Source of the DNA: Nonomuraea jabiensis
GTDB taxonomy: Bacteria; Actinomycetota; Actinomycetes; Streptosporangiales; Streptosporangiaceae
NCBI RefSeq assembly: GCF_014204795.1
Contig: NZ_JACHMB010000001.1
Location: 2,852,001 to 2,916,000, forward strand
DNA length: 64,000 bases
Direction: 5' to 3'
A program made the translations under genes and the position numbers. Each line of letters begins with the position of its first letter. Position 1 is the stretch's first letter. This document shows, piece after piece, positions 16,040-25,175 of the stretch. The notes beneath the pieces were generated by a model. It was given only the letters and a program-made list of their open reading frames with translations, ran no database searches and had not been told where the DNA came from.

Positions 16040-17164
16040 TCACGGGATCTCCCATGATGCCTGTACGCCGAACCCACCCCCCGGCAGAGGCCCGGCCTCG
16101 AAGGCGCCGCCGTACATCGTCGCCCGTTCCCGCATCCCCGCAAGCCCGTGCCCGCCCGCCTTCCCCGGCAGCACTCGCTGCCCCGGCCCGTCGTCGACCA
16201 CCGAGATCTTCAGCAACCCGTCGACGACCGACACGCTGGCCCGGCAACGGGCGGGAGCGGCGTGCCTGACGACGTTGGTGATCGCCTCCTGGACGATGCG
16301 ATAGACGGACAGACCCATGCTGTCGGGCACGGCTCCGCTCACCGAGAGGTCGACCTGCACACCGGCCTCCGCCGCGCGGCGTGCCAGGGACGGCAGGTCG
16401 GCGAGGCCGGGGAGCGGCGTGCTCTCGGGCGCGCTGTCGGACGAGCGCAGGGCCCCGAGTAACTGGCGCATCTCCACGAGCGAGCCGCGCCCGATCTGCT
16501 CGATGGCCCGTAACGCCTCACGCCCTTCCTCCGGGTGCTTGTCCAGGACCTTGGCCGCCACCCCAGCCTTGACGGTGATCATGCTCAGCGAATGGGCGAC
16601 GACGTCGTGCAGCTCGCGGGCGATCCGCAGGCGCTCGTCGACCACCGCTTTCTCGGCCTGCATCCTGGCTTCGCGCGCGGCGGACACGCGGCGGGTGCGC
16701 ACCGCCGTACCGAGACTCCAGCTCGCTCCCACGACCAGCCAGGCCACCCCGACGACGGGGACGGGATCCGGCCAGCCGTTCACTCTCGGCGCGCCCATCA
16801 CCGAGGCCAGCAGAGCGCCTCCGGTGACAAGCAGGCCCAGCCCGAGGGCGATCGCCGATCGCCGCACCGGTTGGGTGGCCGACACGGGGTAAATGGTCAG
16901 GGCCACCACACCGACCATCATCAGCCGGTTCTCCTGTAGCGTGAGCAGAAGGGGGCCGAGCAGGAGCGCACCGTAGTATGCGGGCATCGGCCAGATCCGC
17001 CGCACCGCCACGGGCACCATGAGCAGCCAGCAGATCAGCACCGACGTGGTGCTCACCGCCAGACCTTCCGGATCCGTCGTCGCCCCCAGCGCGAGCAGCA
17101 CCGCGACGACGGCGTCGGCCAGGATGAGCAGCCTGTGGGTAGGCCGCCGGGCGAGCAGGTTCAC
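16040..17164 (-). CDS. Sensor histidine kinase, NarL-partner (HisKA_3) type, 374 aa
   Basis: N-terminal membrane part with about five to six helices (10-150) and little extracytoplasmic sequence, so it senses within the membrane. Phospho-acceptor His186 is in RIARELHDVVAHSLS, the HisKA_3 signature. HATPase motifs: QEAITNVVRHA (N-box), VVDDGPG and GGHGLAGMRERA. Intramembrane-sensing kinases of this build next to ABC exporters usually respond to cell-envelope stress or peptides; here the divergent operon encodes a peptidase and an ABC exporter, consistent with that. The response regulator is 530 bp downstream. Confidence 0.9.
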   Translation of the reverse strand: MNLLARRPTHRLLILADAVVAVLLALGATTDPEGLAVSTTSVLICWLLMVPVAVRRIWPMPAYYGALLLGPLLLTLQENRLMMVGVVALTIYPVSATQPVRRSAIALGLGLLVTGGALLASVMGAPRVNGWPDPVPVVGVAWLVVGASWSLGTAVRTRRVSAAREARMQAEKAVVDERLRIARELHDVVAHSLSMITVKAGVAAKVLDKHPEEGREALRAIEQIGRGSLVEMRQLLGALRSSDSAPESTPLPGLADLPSLARRAAEAGVQVDLSVSGAVPDSMGLSVYRIVQEAITNVVRHAAPARCRASVSVVDGLLKISVVDDGPGQRVLPGKAGGHGLAGMRERATMYGGAFEAGPLPGGGFGVQASWEIP

Positions 17165-17216
17165 AGCTCGACGTTATCGAGGAACGGCCGCGAGCGAATC
17201 GGAGCACGAGCCGTCA

Positions 17217-17266
17217 GACCAGGGTCGTACTCCGCTCTCTTACGCCCGCTCCGTATGACCCTGGTC
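17217..17266. promoter_or_regulatory. Inverted repeat between two-component genes and target operon
   Basis: GACCAGGGTCGTAC (17217-17230) and GTATGACCCTGGTC (17253-17266) are inverse complements with one mismatch in 14, separated by 22 bp. They lie between the kinase start (17164) and the peptidase start (17331). Candidate binding site for the NarL-type regulator encoded at 14870. Confidence 0.6.
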
Positions 17267-17330
17267 CGAGCCGCAAGACCGGATCTGGCTCCGATGTGCA
17301 CACCCACCGCCGTGCAGGATCGTTTCCCGC

Positions 17331-18797
17331 ATGGATCGACGCACACTCATCGCCCTGTGCCTCGCCGCCTGCCTCGCCGTCTCGCTCGGCGGCATCGCGC
17401 TGGCGTCGGCGCAAGCGTACCCCCTCGTCTGGAAAGAATGTCGTGACGGCCTGCGATGCGCCGAGCTGGTCGTTCCCGTGGACTGGGCCGATCCGGGCGG
17501 CCCCAAGACCTCGGTGCACGTGGCCAGACTGCCCGCGACGGGCAGGAGCATGGGGCCGCTGATCATCAATTTCGGAGGCCCGGGCACCAACTCGACGATG
17601 CTCAGGCCCAGAAACGAACCCGATGTTCCGCCGGAGCTGCCGGCCCTGCTCAAGGAGCTGCGGAGCCGGTTCGACATCATCGCCATGGATCCGCGCGGGA
17701 TGTCCGAGCCGGGGAGCGCCAAGAGAGTGAGCTGCGAGGAGCCCGGGGCCTCCGTCTTCGGATTGGTCCTGGCGCGGACGAAACAGGACTGGGACGCTCA
17801 CGCCGCCAAGAACGCGGCCCACCAGGCGAGCTGCCGCAAGACGGCCAGGTCGGCGTGGTACGGAATGACGGCATGGAACGTGGCGCACGACATGGACGCG
17901 CTGCGCGCGGCACTCGGCCAGGAGAAGCTCCGCTACGCGGGCAACTCTTACGGGACCGTCTACGCCCAGGCCTATCTGGAGCTGTTCCCGCAGCGGGTGG
18001 AGCGGATGTATTTCGACGGGACCGCCGATCACACCCAGCAGGAGTTCGAGCCCTGGTTGCGCAACTACGCGCGCACCCAGGAACGGCATCTCACCCGCTT
18101 CCGTGACTGGTGCGCCCGCCGTACGGACTGCGCCCTGCACGGCAGGGATGCAGGCAAGGCATGGGACGAACTGGTCGCAAGGGTGCGCCGCGCGCCACTG
18201 CCGGCGTCGGCCGGCAGGACGGTGCATGAGGGACAGCTGTACGCGGGCGCGATCAAAGGCATCAGCCCGGCGTACTGGCCGCGGTTCGCGACTGCCATCC
18301 GAAAGGCCCTCGACGGCGACGCCGCCGACTTTCTCACCGAACTGGCGCCGGAGCAGGGCAGTTCCTCCGTGAGCCAAGATTCCCTGTGCAACGACTTCAT
18401 GCCGAAGCTGCCGACGTACGAGGAGTTCCAAGGCATCGAGGCCAGGCTTCGTGAGATCGCGCCGAGGTTCGGCTGGATCGAGGGGCGCTTCGAGCTCGGG
18501 CGGTGCTGGGGGCGCAGCGGGGGCGCGTCCTGGGCGCCGCACCCGTTGCGCGTGAAGGACGTCCCACCGATCCTCTTCGCGATCGGGGAGCTCGACAACA
18601 ACACCAATTACCTCGGACAGCAGCACGTGGCGGAGCAGGTTCCGTCCGCGCAGATCCTGTGGCACGGCGACGGCCACGCGTCGTGGGCCGGCAACACCTG
18701 CCTGCGGCGGCATGTCTTCGCCTATCTGACAACGGGGGCGCTGCCCGCGCGGGGCACGCGCTGCCCGGCCGAGCTGATTCAACGGGTGGGGAAATGA
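17331..18797 (+). CDS. Secreted alpha/beta-hydrolase, TAP-like (tripeptidyl aminopeptidase family), 488 aa
   Basis: Signal peptide: MDRRTLIALCLAACLAVSLGGIALASA, then a mature domain starting at the family's usual WKECRDGLRCAELVVPVDW. The oxyanion region is NFGGPGTN (about 80-87), nucleophile Ser206 in RYAGNSYGTVYAQ, acid in IGELDNNTNY and His in GDGHASWAG, with the TAP C-terminal domain between. These enzymes release N-terminal tri- or dipeptides from extracellular proteins, or cleave esters. First gene of an operon with ATGA overlap to the ABC genes, so peptide processing and export may be linked. The ribosome site before ATG 17331 is weak. Confidence 0.88.
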   Translation: MDRRTLIALCLAACLAVSLGGIALASAQAYPLVWKECRDGLRCAELVVPVDWADPGGPKTSVHVARLPATGRSMGPLIINFGGPGTNSTMLRPRNEPDVPPELPALLKELRSRFDIIAMDPRGMSEPGSAKRVSCEEPGASVFGLVLARTKQDWDAHAAKNAAHQASCRKTARSAWYGMTAWNVAHDMDALRAALGQEKLRYAGNSYGTVYAQAYLELFPQRVERMYFDGTADHTQQEFEPWLRNYARTQERHLTRFRDWCARRTDCALHGRDAGKAWDELVARVRRAPLPASAGRTVHEGQLYAGAIKGISPAYWPRFATAIRKALDGDAADFLTELAPEQGSSSVSQDSLCNDFMPKLPTYEEFQGIEARLREIAPRFGWIEGRFELGRCWGRSGGASWAPHPLRVKDVPPILFAIGELDNNTNYLGQQHVAEQVPSAQILWHGDGHASWAGNTCLRRHVFAYLTTGALPARGTRCPAELIQRVGK

Positions 18798-19711
18798 TCG
18801 AGGTCATAGATCTGACAAAGGTGTACGGTTCCACGCGGGCGGTCTCGGGGCTGACGTTCGACGTGAAACCCGGACAGGTCACGGGATTTCTCGGGCACAA
18901 CGGGGCCGGCAAGTCCACCACCATGCGAGTGATCCTCGGCCTTCACAAGCCCACCTCGGGCAGGGCGTTGATCAATGGCGTCCGCAAACGCGACCTCCGT
19001 GACCCCATGCGTGAGGTCGGGGCCATGCTCGATGCCACCGAGGTGCAGGGCGGGCGCAGCGCGTTCGATCACCTCCAGGCGCTGGCGCATGCCGGTGGGA
19101 TCGCGCGCCGCAGAGTCGTAGAGGTTCTCGAGGAGGTCGGCCTGGCCGGCGCGGCACGCAAGCGGATCGCCGGGTTCTCCCACGGGATGCGCCAGCGCCT
19201 CGGCATCGCGGCGGCACTGCTCGGCGAACCGGGAGTGCTCATCCTTGACGAACCGGTCAACGGCCTCGACCCCGACGGCATCCGCTGGCTCAGGACGCTG
19301 CTGAGATCCCTGGCGGCCGAGGGGCGGACCGTCCTCCTGTCGAGCCATCTGATGACCGAGATGTCCCTCACCGCCGACCGGCTCATCATCATCGGCCGCG
19401 GTCAGCTGATCGAGGACACCACGATGGCGGAGTTACTGTCCCGCTTCCAAGGCGACGTATCGGTCCGATCGCCCCACGCGACCCGCTTGACCGGAGCACT
19501 CGAAGCAGCGGGAGCAACCGTACGCCGCGCCCAGGCGCCCGGCGCGAGCACGCCTTCGACTTCTGTCTCCCGGGCCGAAGGAGAGCTGCTGGTGACCGGC
19601 TTGTCCGCAGCCGCCATAGGAGATCTCGCCCTGGTGAACGGCTGCGCCATCCACGAATTGACGCCACGCCAGGCGTCGCTGGAAGAGGCCTTCATGGAGA
19701 TAACCCAATGA
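18794..19711 (+). CDS. ABC transporter ATP-binding protein, 305 aa
   Basis: Cytoplasmic ATPase of a two-gene ABC exporter. Walker A GHNGAGKST (34-42), signature-like FSHGMRQRL (about 134-142), Walker B VLILDEPVNGLDP (about 154-166) and switch His in LLSSHLM are intact. The C-terminal 90 residues are the extra domain seen in drug- and peptide-export ATPases of the DrrA/CcmA type. ATG 18794 overlaps the hydrolase stop and the gene itself ends overlapping the permease ATG (ATGA both times), so the three proteins are translated together. Confidence 0.9.
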   Translation: MIEVIDLTKVYGSTRAVSGLTFDVKPGQVTGFLGHNGAGKSTTMRVILGLHKPTSGRALINGVRKRDLRDPMREVGAMLDATEVQGGRSAFDHLQALAHAGGIARRRVVEVLEEVGLAGAARKRIAGFSHGMRQRLGIAAALLGEPGVLILDEPVNGLDPDGIRWLRTLLRSLAAEGRTVLLSSHLMTEMSLTADRLIIIGRGQLIEDTTMAELLSRFQGDVSVRSPHATRLTGALEAAGATVRRAQAPGASTPSTSVSRAEGELLVTGLSAAAIGDLALVNGCAIHELTPRQASLEEAFMEITQ

Positions 19712-20460
19712 TCAACGTCGTCGCATCGGAATGGCTCAAGCTGCGCTCGCTCCGATCCACCTACTACGTCCTGGCCTCCACGCTCTCGGCCGTGGCGCTC
19801 ACCGGCTTCATCGCCTTCTCGATCTCGCGTTACTTCGACACCAAGGGTCCCGGCGGCGAACCCGTCGGCACGGGACTCACCTTCAGCGCCGACATTCCCC
19901 CCGTGCTCTTCGGCATGCTGGGCGCACTCGCCATCTCCGGCGAATACAGCACTGGCATGATCAGGCTCACGTTGACCACGATCCGGCGCCCGTGGATCCT
20001 CGTCCTGGCCAAGGCCGCCGTGGTGGCCACCGTGGCCGCAGCAGCGGGTCAGGTGCTGGCCTTCGCCACCTATTTCACCGCACAGGCAGTGGTGGGCGGA
20101 CGCCCGATCGGCGCCTCGTTCTCCGAACCGACCGCCCTGCCCGAGGTACTGTCAACAGGCGCCGGCTCCGCCGTCGCCGCGGTGATGGGGCTGTGCCTGG
20201 CCACGATTCTGCGTTCGACACCCGGAGCGCTCATCGCACTGGTCGCCCTACTGACGGCCCCGACCGTGACCGAGCGCTTTCTCCCCGCCCCTTGGAACGA
20301 CTGGACCGGCTCCCTGACCATCCCATCACTGACGAGGCAGTTAGCCGCCGTCCCCGACTCCGGCGCCTTCGCCCCCTCCTGGGCCACCGCCGTCCTCGCC
20401 GGTTATGTCGTGATCTTCCTCGCCGCAGCAGTCCTGGCAATCACCCGCCGTGACGCCTGA
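19708..20460 (+). CDS. ABC transporter permease (ABC-2 type), 250 aa
   Basis: Six hydrophobic segments beginning LRSTYYVLASTLSAVALTGFIAF, with the N-terminal SEWLKLRSLRSTYY motif typical of ABC-2 permeases and an extracytoplasmic loop containing a conserved-type LFGMLGALAISGEYSTGMIR. Partner of the upstream ATPase; substrate unknown, likely a peptide, antibiotic or lipid judging from the family and the neighbouring envelope-type sensor kinase. Last gene of the operon. Confidence 0.88.
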   Translation: MINVVASEWLKLRSLRSTYYVLASTLSAVALTGFIAFSISRYFDTKGPGGEPVGTGLTFSADIPPVLFGMLGALAISGEYSTGMIRLTLTTIRRPWILVLAKAAVVATVAAAAGQVLAFATYFTAQAVVGGRPIGASFSEPTALPEVLSTGAGSAVAAVMGLCLATILRSTPGALIALVALLTAPTVTERFLPAPWNDWTGSLTIPSLTRQLAAVPDSGAFAPSWATAVLAGYVVIFLAAAVLAITRRDA

Positions 20461-20778
20461 CCACAACTGAGCGCCTCGGGTGACGTCCGGCGGGAGTACG
20501 GCGGCGGCGGCGGTCTCAGGCACCGCTCCGGGACTTCGCCCCTCTTCGCCTCAGCCGGCTATGCCCTCGCCTTCCCCACCGCGTGCGATGTAGTTCTCCC
20601 CGGCCCCGCGCTGCTGCAGTCCCATCCGGCTCATGAGCGTGCGTCGGCGAAGCCAAATGGCCTATCGGCGCAGAGGGGCAACGGCATGCCGGTACGGGGC
20701 GAAGGGGCGGACCTTCGACCTCGCCGAAGCAGCCGCCGACGCCATTCGCGGAGTAAAGGAGCCTCGTTCAGTGGGGTG
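20461..20778. other. 318-bp intergenic region without a supportable gene
   Basis: Between the permease stop and the convergent kinase stop. Short open frames exist on both strands (for example one reading GAKGRTFDLAEAAADAIRG on the plus strand), but none has a start with a ribosome site or a recognisable family. No clear hairpin terminator. Confidence 0.5.
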
Positions 20779-22281
20779 TCAGCGATACTTGTTGAGGGCT
20801 GCGGCGACGAGTTCGGCGGCGCGGTCGGCGGTGCCGAATCCGGAGCGGCGGGCTCTGACGGTGATGGACACTGAGACGTTCGACAGCCGGAAGGAGATCT
20901 TGGTCTCGTAGAGCCGCCATGGCCAGCCGGGCACCTGACGGGTGTAGCTGAACGCCTCGTCGCCGACCTTCGGTCCCGTGCGGATCTTGGTCTTCTCGTT
21001 GCGCTTCGGCTCGTCCTTCATGTACTCGACCATCTGATCATGGGTCAGGTTGGCCGCGGAGGCGCTCGGCAAGCGGTACGCCATGATGCTCAGGGTGGAA
21101 GCGTCCGCACTGGACCAGGAGCAGGCGGCGTCGGTCAGGAACTGGCGTTTCATCGAACCGCCGAACAGGGAGCGCGTCTGGGCGCTGGTCAGCAGATCGC
21201 ACGCCTCGAAGTCGCGGGAGATGACCGGGGTGGCTTCTGGTGAGAAGCCGAACGTCGGCCGCGGGGAATAGGTATAGCTGACGCGGGGCGCGAGCATGAC
21301 GCCGAGTACGCGGATGACGTTCGGGAACAGGTAGGGCACGACCACCACCCCCGCCGCCACGACCAGTACCACCGCGAGCAGGGCGCCGATGACGACCTGG
21401 ACGCGGCGACGCCGACGCGGGCGGCTGCCCGGCACTGTCCGCGTCCGTGGCGAGGTCGGGACGTTCGTGGTCTCGCCCCGCGAGAGGGCCCTCAGCCAGC
21501 CGGCCACCTCGTCCGGGGAGCAGCGGCGTGCCGGGTCCTTCTCCAGGATCGCGGCCAGCACGGGTGCCAGCGGACCGGCCAGCCGGAAGGGGGCGGGCTC
21601 CTGCATCAGTACGGCGGCCAGGACCGCGGCCTCGTTCGGGCGGGGGAACGGCGGGCCGCCCTCCACAGCCGTGAAGAGCGTGGCACCGAGCGACCACAGG
21701 TCGGCGAGCGGGCCGTCGGCCTCACCGCGCAGGCGCTCCGGGGCGATGTAGCCGGGCGAGCCGGTCAGCATCCCCGTCTGCGTGAGCCCGGTGTCCCCGG
21801 CGATCGTCGCGATGCCGAAGTCGGTGAGCAGCACCCGCCCGTCGTCGGTGAGCAAGACGTTGGCGGGTTTGACGTCCCGGTGCAGGATGCCGGACGCGTG
21901 CGCGGCGGCGAGGGCGTCGAGCATCTGCATGCCGATCTCCGCCACGCGATGCGGCGGCAGCGGGCCGTCGTCGCGTACGACCCGGTCGAGGGAGCGGCCG
22001 CGGACCAGCTCCATGATGATCCACGGCCGGCCGTCGTCCAGGACGACATCGTGCACGGTGACGATGGACGGGTGGGAGCGTAGCGTCGCCGCGGCGCGCG
22101 CTTCCCGGAGCGTGCGTTCGGCCAGCTCGGCCCGCGACGCCTCGTCGAGATCCGACGGGAGCCGGACCTCCTTGATGGCTACCTCCTGCCGGAGGAGCTC
22201 GTCCATCGCCCGCCAGACGGTGCCCATGCCGCCTTGACCGAGCTGCGAAAGCAGGCGATAACGGCCCGCGAGCAGCGTCAC
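20779..22281 (-). CDS. Membrane Ser/Thr protein kinase with extracellular DUF3558-like domain, 500 aa
   Basis: PknB-type Hanks kinase. P-loop LGQGGMGTVWRA (about 14-25), ATP-binding Lys37 in VAIKEV, catalytic HRDVKPANVLL (about 134-144), DFG in LTDFGIA and APE in YIAPERL are all present, so it should be active. After a linker with a basic run comes one TM helix (about 295-318) and an extracellular region where FEACDLLTSAQTRSLFG and a Cys-Ser-Trp pair resemble DUF3558-type sensor domains. GTG start at 22281. Monocistronic; convergent with the ABC operon. The upstream 276 bp (22282-22557) should hold its promoter, but no clear boxes were identified. Confidence 0.88.
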   Translation of the reverse strand: MTLLAGRYRLLSQLGQGGMGTVWRAMDELLRQEVAIKEVRLPSDLDEASRAELAERTLREARAAATLRSHPSIVTVHDVVLDDGRPWIIMELVRGRSLDRVVRDDGPLPPHRVAEIGMQMLDALAAAHASGILHRDVKPANVLLTDDGRVLLTDFGIATIAGDTGLTQTGMLTGSPGYIAPERLRGEADGPLADLWSLGATLFTAVEGGPPFPRPNEAAVLAAVLMQEPAPFRLAGPLAPVLAAILEKDPARRCSPDEVAGWLRALSRGETTNVPTSPRTRTVPGSRPRRRRRVQVVIGALLAVVLVVAAGVVVVPYLFPNVIRVLGVMLAPRVSYTYSPRPTFGFSPEATPVISRDFEACDLLTSAQTRSLFGGSMKRQFLTDAACSWSSADASTLSIMAYRLPSASAANLTHDQMVEYMKDEPKRNEKTKIRTGPKVGDEAFSYTRQVPGWPWRLYETKISFRLSNVSVSITVRARRSGFGTADRAAELVAAALNKYR

Positions 22282-22557
22282 CGTGCCATTACCGACGTCT
22301 CGGACTCCGCGACCATTCGTCGCCTCCTGTCGATATCCGGCTCAGCACGGGCACATCAGATAGTAAGCGAACGGATCGCTAGCGTCAGGGAATGTCGATC
22401 AAAGGTCACAGGACACCTTTTAACCTCTGGCTCAGGCCACTCTCGGCCTTCAAGGGAGGCTCGGCTCCAGATGGCCCCGCCGCCGACGCCGGCATGGCGG
22501 TCAAGCGGTGCTCGCGGCGCAGGCGGCCCAAGCTTTGCAAGCGGTGCTCGCTGGATA

Positions 22558-22632
22558 GGCGGCGTTGGCGGCGTTGGCGGCGTTGGCGGCGTTGGCGGCG
22601 TTGGCGGCGTTGGCGGCGTTGGCGGCGTTGGC
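22558..22632. repeat. 9-bp tandem repeat, about eight copies
   Basis: GGCGTTGGC repeats head to tail almost perfectly. It can be read in frame as Ala-Ala-Leu or Val-Gly-Gly on the plus strand but has no gene context. It is the start of a larger repeat island. Confidence 0.8.
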
Positions 22633-23155
22633 GATGCACCCGGTGACGACGGCGTTCGCGGCGCTCGACGTTCACGGGGCTCGACGTCCGCGGGGCTCGG
22701 CGTCCGCGGGGCAGGCGGCGCCCGCCGGGGTTCGAGCGCCCCATGGCGACGCGTGGTGCGCTGGGTGCTGACCGCGTCCTCGGTGCTCGCTGCGTAGGCG
22801 GCGTGCTTCGACGTTGCGATGCACCCGGTGACGAAGGCGTTCGCGGCGCTCGGCGTTCGCGGCGCTCGGCGTTCGCGGGGCAGGCGGCGCCCGCCGGGGT
22901 TCGAGCGCCCCATGGCGACGCGTGGTGCGCTGGGTGCTGACCGCGTCCTCGGTGCTCGCTGCGCAGGCGGCGTGCTTCGACGTTGCGATGCACCCGGTGA
23001 CGACGGCGTTGGCGGCGCTCGGCGCTCGCGGCGCTCGGCGCTCGCGGCGCTCGGCGCTCGCGGCGCTCGGCGCTCGCGGCGCTCGGCGCTCGCGGCGCTC
23101 GGCGCTCGCGGGGCTCGGCGCTCGCGGGGCTCGGCGTTGGCAGGGGCTCGGCGTT
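22633..23155. repeat. Three long direct repeats (about 170-185 bp) with nested 16-bp array
   Basis: Copies begin with GATGCACCCGGTGACGA at 22633, 22818 and 22987. The first two run through GGCGCCCGCCGGGGTTCGAG, a conserved CCATGGCGACGCGTGGTGCG and a shared end GGCGTGCTTCGACGTTGC; the third diverges into a 16-bp tandem array (GCTCGGCGCTCGCGGC, about six copies, 23014-23110). No credible gene on either strand: translations are Arg/Ala/Pro repeats whose frame rotates with the 16-bp period. Confidence 0.75.
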
Positions 23156-23245
23156 GGCAGGGGCTCGGCGTTGGCAGGGGCTCGGCGTTGGCGGGGCTCG
23201 GCGTTGGCGGGGCTCGGCGTTGGCGGGGCTCGGCGTTGGCGGTGG
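23111..23245. repeat. 16-18-bp tandem repeats (GGGGCTCGGCGTTGGCR type)
   Basis: About eight units related to GGGGCTCGGCGTTGGCA follow the 16-bp array without a break, mixing its CTCGGCG core with the GTTGGC core of the 9-bp array. This suggests successive slippage expansions of one seed sequence. Confidence 0.65.
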
Positions 23246-23955
23246 CCGAGGTGCTCGGCGCTCGCGGTCACGCTGCGCCCGCCGGGGTTCCAGTGTCCCC
23301 ATGCCGACGGCGTTCGTGGGTGCGTTAGGTGCTGGTGGCGTCCTTGGTGTTCACGGTGCCGCCGTTCCCGGTGCTCAGCGGTGCTGGGGTCTTCTGGCGC
23401 TCAGGGTGCCGGCGGTGTGGGCAGCGGTGGTGCTCGGCGCTTGCGGTCGCGCGTCCGCCGGTGTCTCGAGGACCGTGACGTTGGCGGTGCCATGGTGCGG
23501 ACGGCGTTCGTGGTGCTCATGGGGCTTGTGTGCATGTCGCGTTTGTTGGTGTTTGGAGTGCTCTCTATGCTCAGGGCGTTCGCGGTGCTCAGGGTGACCA
23601 TCGCGTTCGCCCTGGTCATGGTGCTCGGCGCTCGCGGTGCGCGCCGCGTCCCTCGGTGTTCACAGTGCTGATGGTGCTGCGGTCTTGGGGTGCTCGCAAG
23701 GTTGGGGGTTCACGGGTGCTCGCGTTTAAGGATGTCGGCGCCGTCCCCACTCGCTTGAGTTGGCTGGTGTCCGCTATGCCGAGGTTTTTGCGATGTGCTG
23801 GGCCGTCTGTTTGTTAGGGCTGCGTGGCCGATGATGACGTTCGCTGGTCTGATCTTGGCTGCCTGGTGGCCCTTTGGCGCCTGATGGGAATGGGGCCGCG
23901 CCGGCGTGCTCGCGCTGCGGCGGCTCGGCCCTGGTATGCGTACCTTTCAGGATGT
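23246..23955. other. Degenerate continuation of the repeat island; no gene recognised
   Basis: About 700 bp in which GGTGCTCGGCGCTCGCGG-like motifs recur ever less perfectly (for example about 23265, 23440, 23620), with falling G+C towards 23800. Open frames here are simple-sequence readings without ribosome sites or families. It ends at the convergent stop of the CHRD gene. Confidence 0.5.
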
Positions 23956-24510
23956 TTACCAGTGGTGGGCGCCGTGGAGCTGGCCGCGGACGGCGCCGTC
24001 GGGGAATTCGGACGTGTGCAGGTTGGCGTACCAGTTCTTCGGGTTCTTCTTGATGCCGTTGAGGATGCTGGTGTCCTTGACGCGGACGGAGCCGGAGCTG
24101 GTGTTGCCGCGGATGGTGCCGTTGGCTAGTAGGTCGATGACGACGGGGCCGTTCTTGCCGGCCTTGCCCCGGTGAATGTGGAAGGCGGTGGGCTTGGCGA
24201 CCTTCTTCCACTGGACGAAGTAGTAGAGGCGGTTGCCCTTGATGCGGAACTTCGCGGCTGCCAGGCCGTTCCGGTCGTTGACCTTCTTGCCGGCCTCCGG
24301 CACCTCGTTCTTGCCGAGAAGGACTGTGGCGAAGTAGTACGTCTTGGCCGTGCTGGCCGCCTTGGCGCTGGTGGACGTGGCGGGGGCGGCGTTGGCCGGT
24401 GTCGAGGTGACGGCCAGGGCCGCGGTGGAGGCCAGCGCCGCGATGGCCGCGCCGGCCACCGCACGCCGCCACTGGATACGCCCGTTGCTGATCTGCTGGA
24501 AAGTGTTCAC
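23956..24510 (-). CDS. Secreted CHRD-domain protein, 184 aa
   Basis: Signal peptide after the GTG at 24510: a basic segment (NGRIQWRR), a long hydrophobic Ala/Leu core and ANA cleavage site at about residue 41. The mature part is one CHRD domain: YYFATVLLGKNEVP, FHIHRGKAGKNGPVVIDL and NWYANLHTSEFPDGAVRGQL. The conserved His pairs fit the family; CHRD domains occur in chordin and bacterial surface proteins, and are thought to bind rather than catalyse. GAGGCAGG lies before GTG 24510; a start at 24552 would add 14 residues ahead of the signal peptide and has no ribosome site. Confidence 0.85.
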   Translation of the reverse strand: MNTFQQISNGRIQWRRAVAGAAIAALASTAALAVTSTPANAAPATSTSAKAASTAKTYYFATVLLGKNEVPEAGKKVNDRNGLAAAKFRIKGNRLYYFVQWKKVAKPTAFHIHRGKAGKNGPVVIDLLANGTIRGNTSSGSVRVKDTSILNGIKKNPKNWYANLHTSEFPDGAVRGQLHGAHHW

Positions 24511-24783
24511 GGGGACCTGCCTCTGGTTGGTCTTACGGATCTCTTCGGACACGGCAGGACGTTAGTGAGGCGGTATCCGATGTTCTGTGGACAAATCCGC
24601 ATAAGGGGGTGGGGTGATCAGTGTCACAAAGCGCGAGGCGGACAGGCCAAAGCCGCTGCGATTTGGTGCGGCGCTGGTGAGCAGGTGAGCCAGGCCGGTG
24701 AGGGGCGGGCAAAGGCTGGCGACGGGCAAGTGAAGGCCTATGACGGGCGGGTGACGGCTGGGGTCGGGCAAGCGGGATTCCAC

Positions 24784-24910
24784 GACGGGCGGGGTGATGG
24801 CTGCCGACGCGTGGGCGGAACGCCACGACGGGCGCGTGATGGCTGCCGACGCGTGGGCAGAACTCCACGACAGGCGCGTGACGGCTGCCGACGCGTGGGC
24901 CACCGATGGA
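24784..24910. repeat. Three tandem 42-43-bp repeats, with a stray copy at 25887-25930
   Basis: The unit runs GACGGGCGCGTGATGGCTGC, then CGACGCGTGGGCGGAACTCCAC. Copies start at about 24784, 24827 and 24869. A fourth, diverged copy (CGTGACGGCTCCCGACGCGTGG...) lies at 25887-25930, beyond the cupredoxin gene and beside the IS element. Similar GACGGGCGGGTGACGGCTGG sequence extends left to about 24690 and reappears right of the IS near 27530. The remaining gap (24511-25175) holds no supportable gene. Confidence 0.7.
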
Positions 24911-25175
24911 AGAGGGTAACGGCAATCTCGGCGGCGACCCTCACGATGATCACCTCCACCGCGCTCCCGGCCCTGTCACACGATGCCGCGGACGCGATCA
25001 AGCACGCCTGGACACGGGGATGCGTCACTCACGCGAGGCCATGCGGCGCTTGATGGACTCACGCCAGCCCTGCTGGTTGTGCCGCGCGTACTCTGGAAGA
25101 GGGGACGCTCGCCGGTCGAGCGCGACCACGACGCGGGAGACGGGTGAGCACACGCGCACTCGGGGGGTGAGCCCG

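Noticed and set aside
20633..20911. Plus-strand open frame including AKGRTFDLAEAAADAIRGVKEP, possibly a gene fragment.
   Set aside because: No start with ribosome site, overlaps the kinase 3' end, and no family could be recognised; insufficient to call.
22406..23302. Long minus-strand open frame of about 298 codons over the repeat island, rich in Arg/Ala/Pro.
   Set aside because: The sequence is a translation of GC-rich tandem repeats with frame-rotating 16-bp periods; no ribosome site, no fold-like composition. Treated as repeat DNA.
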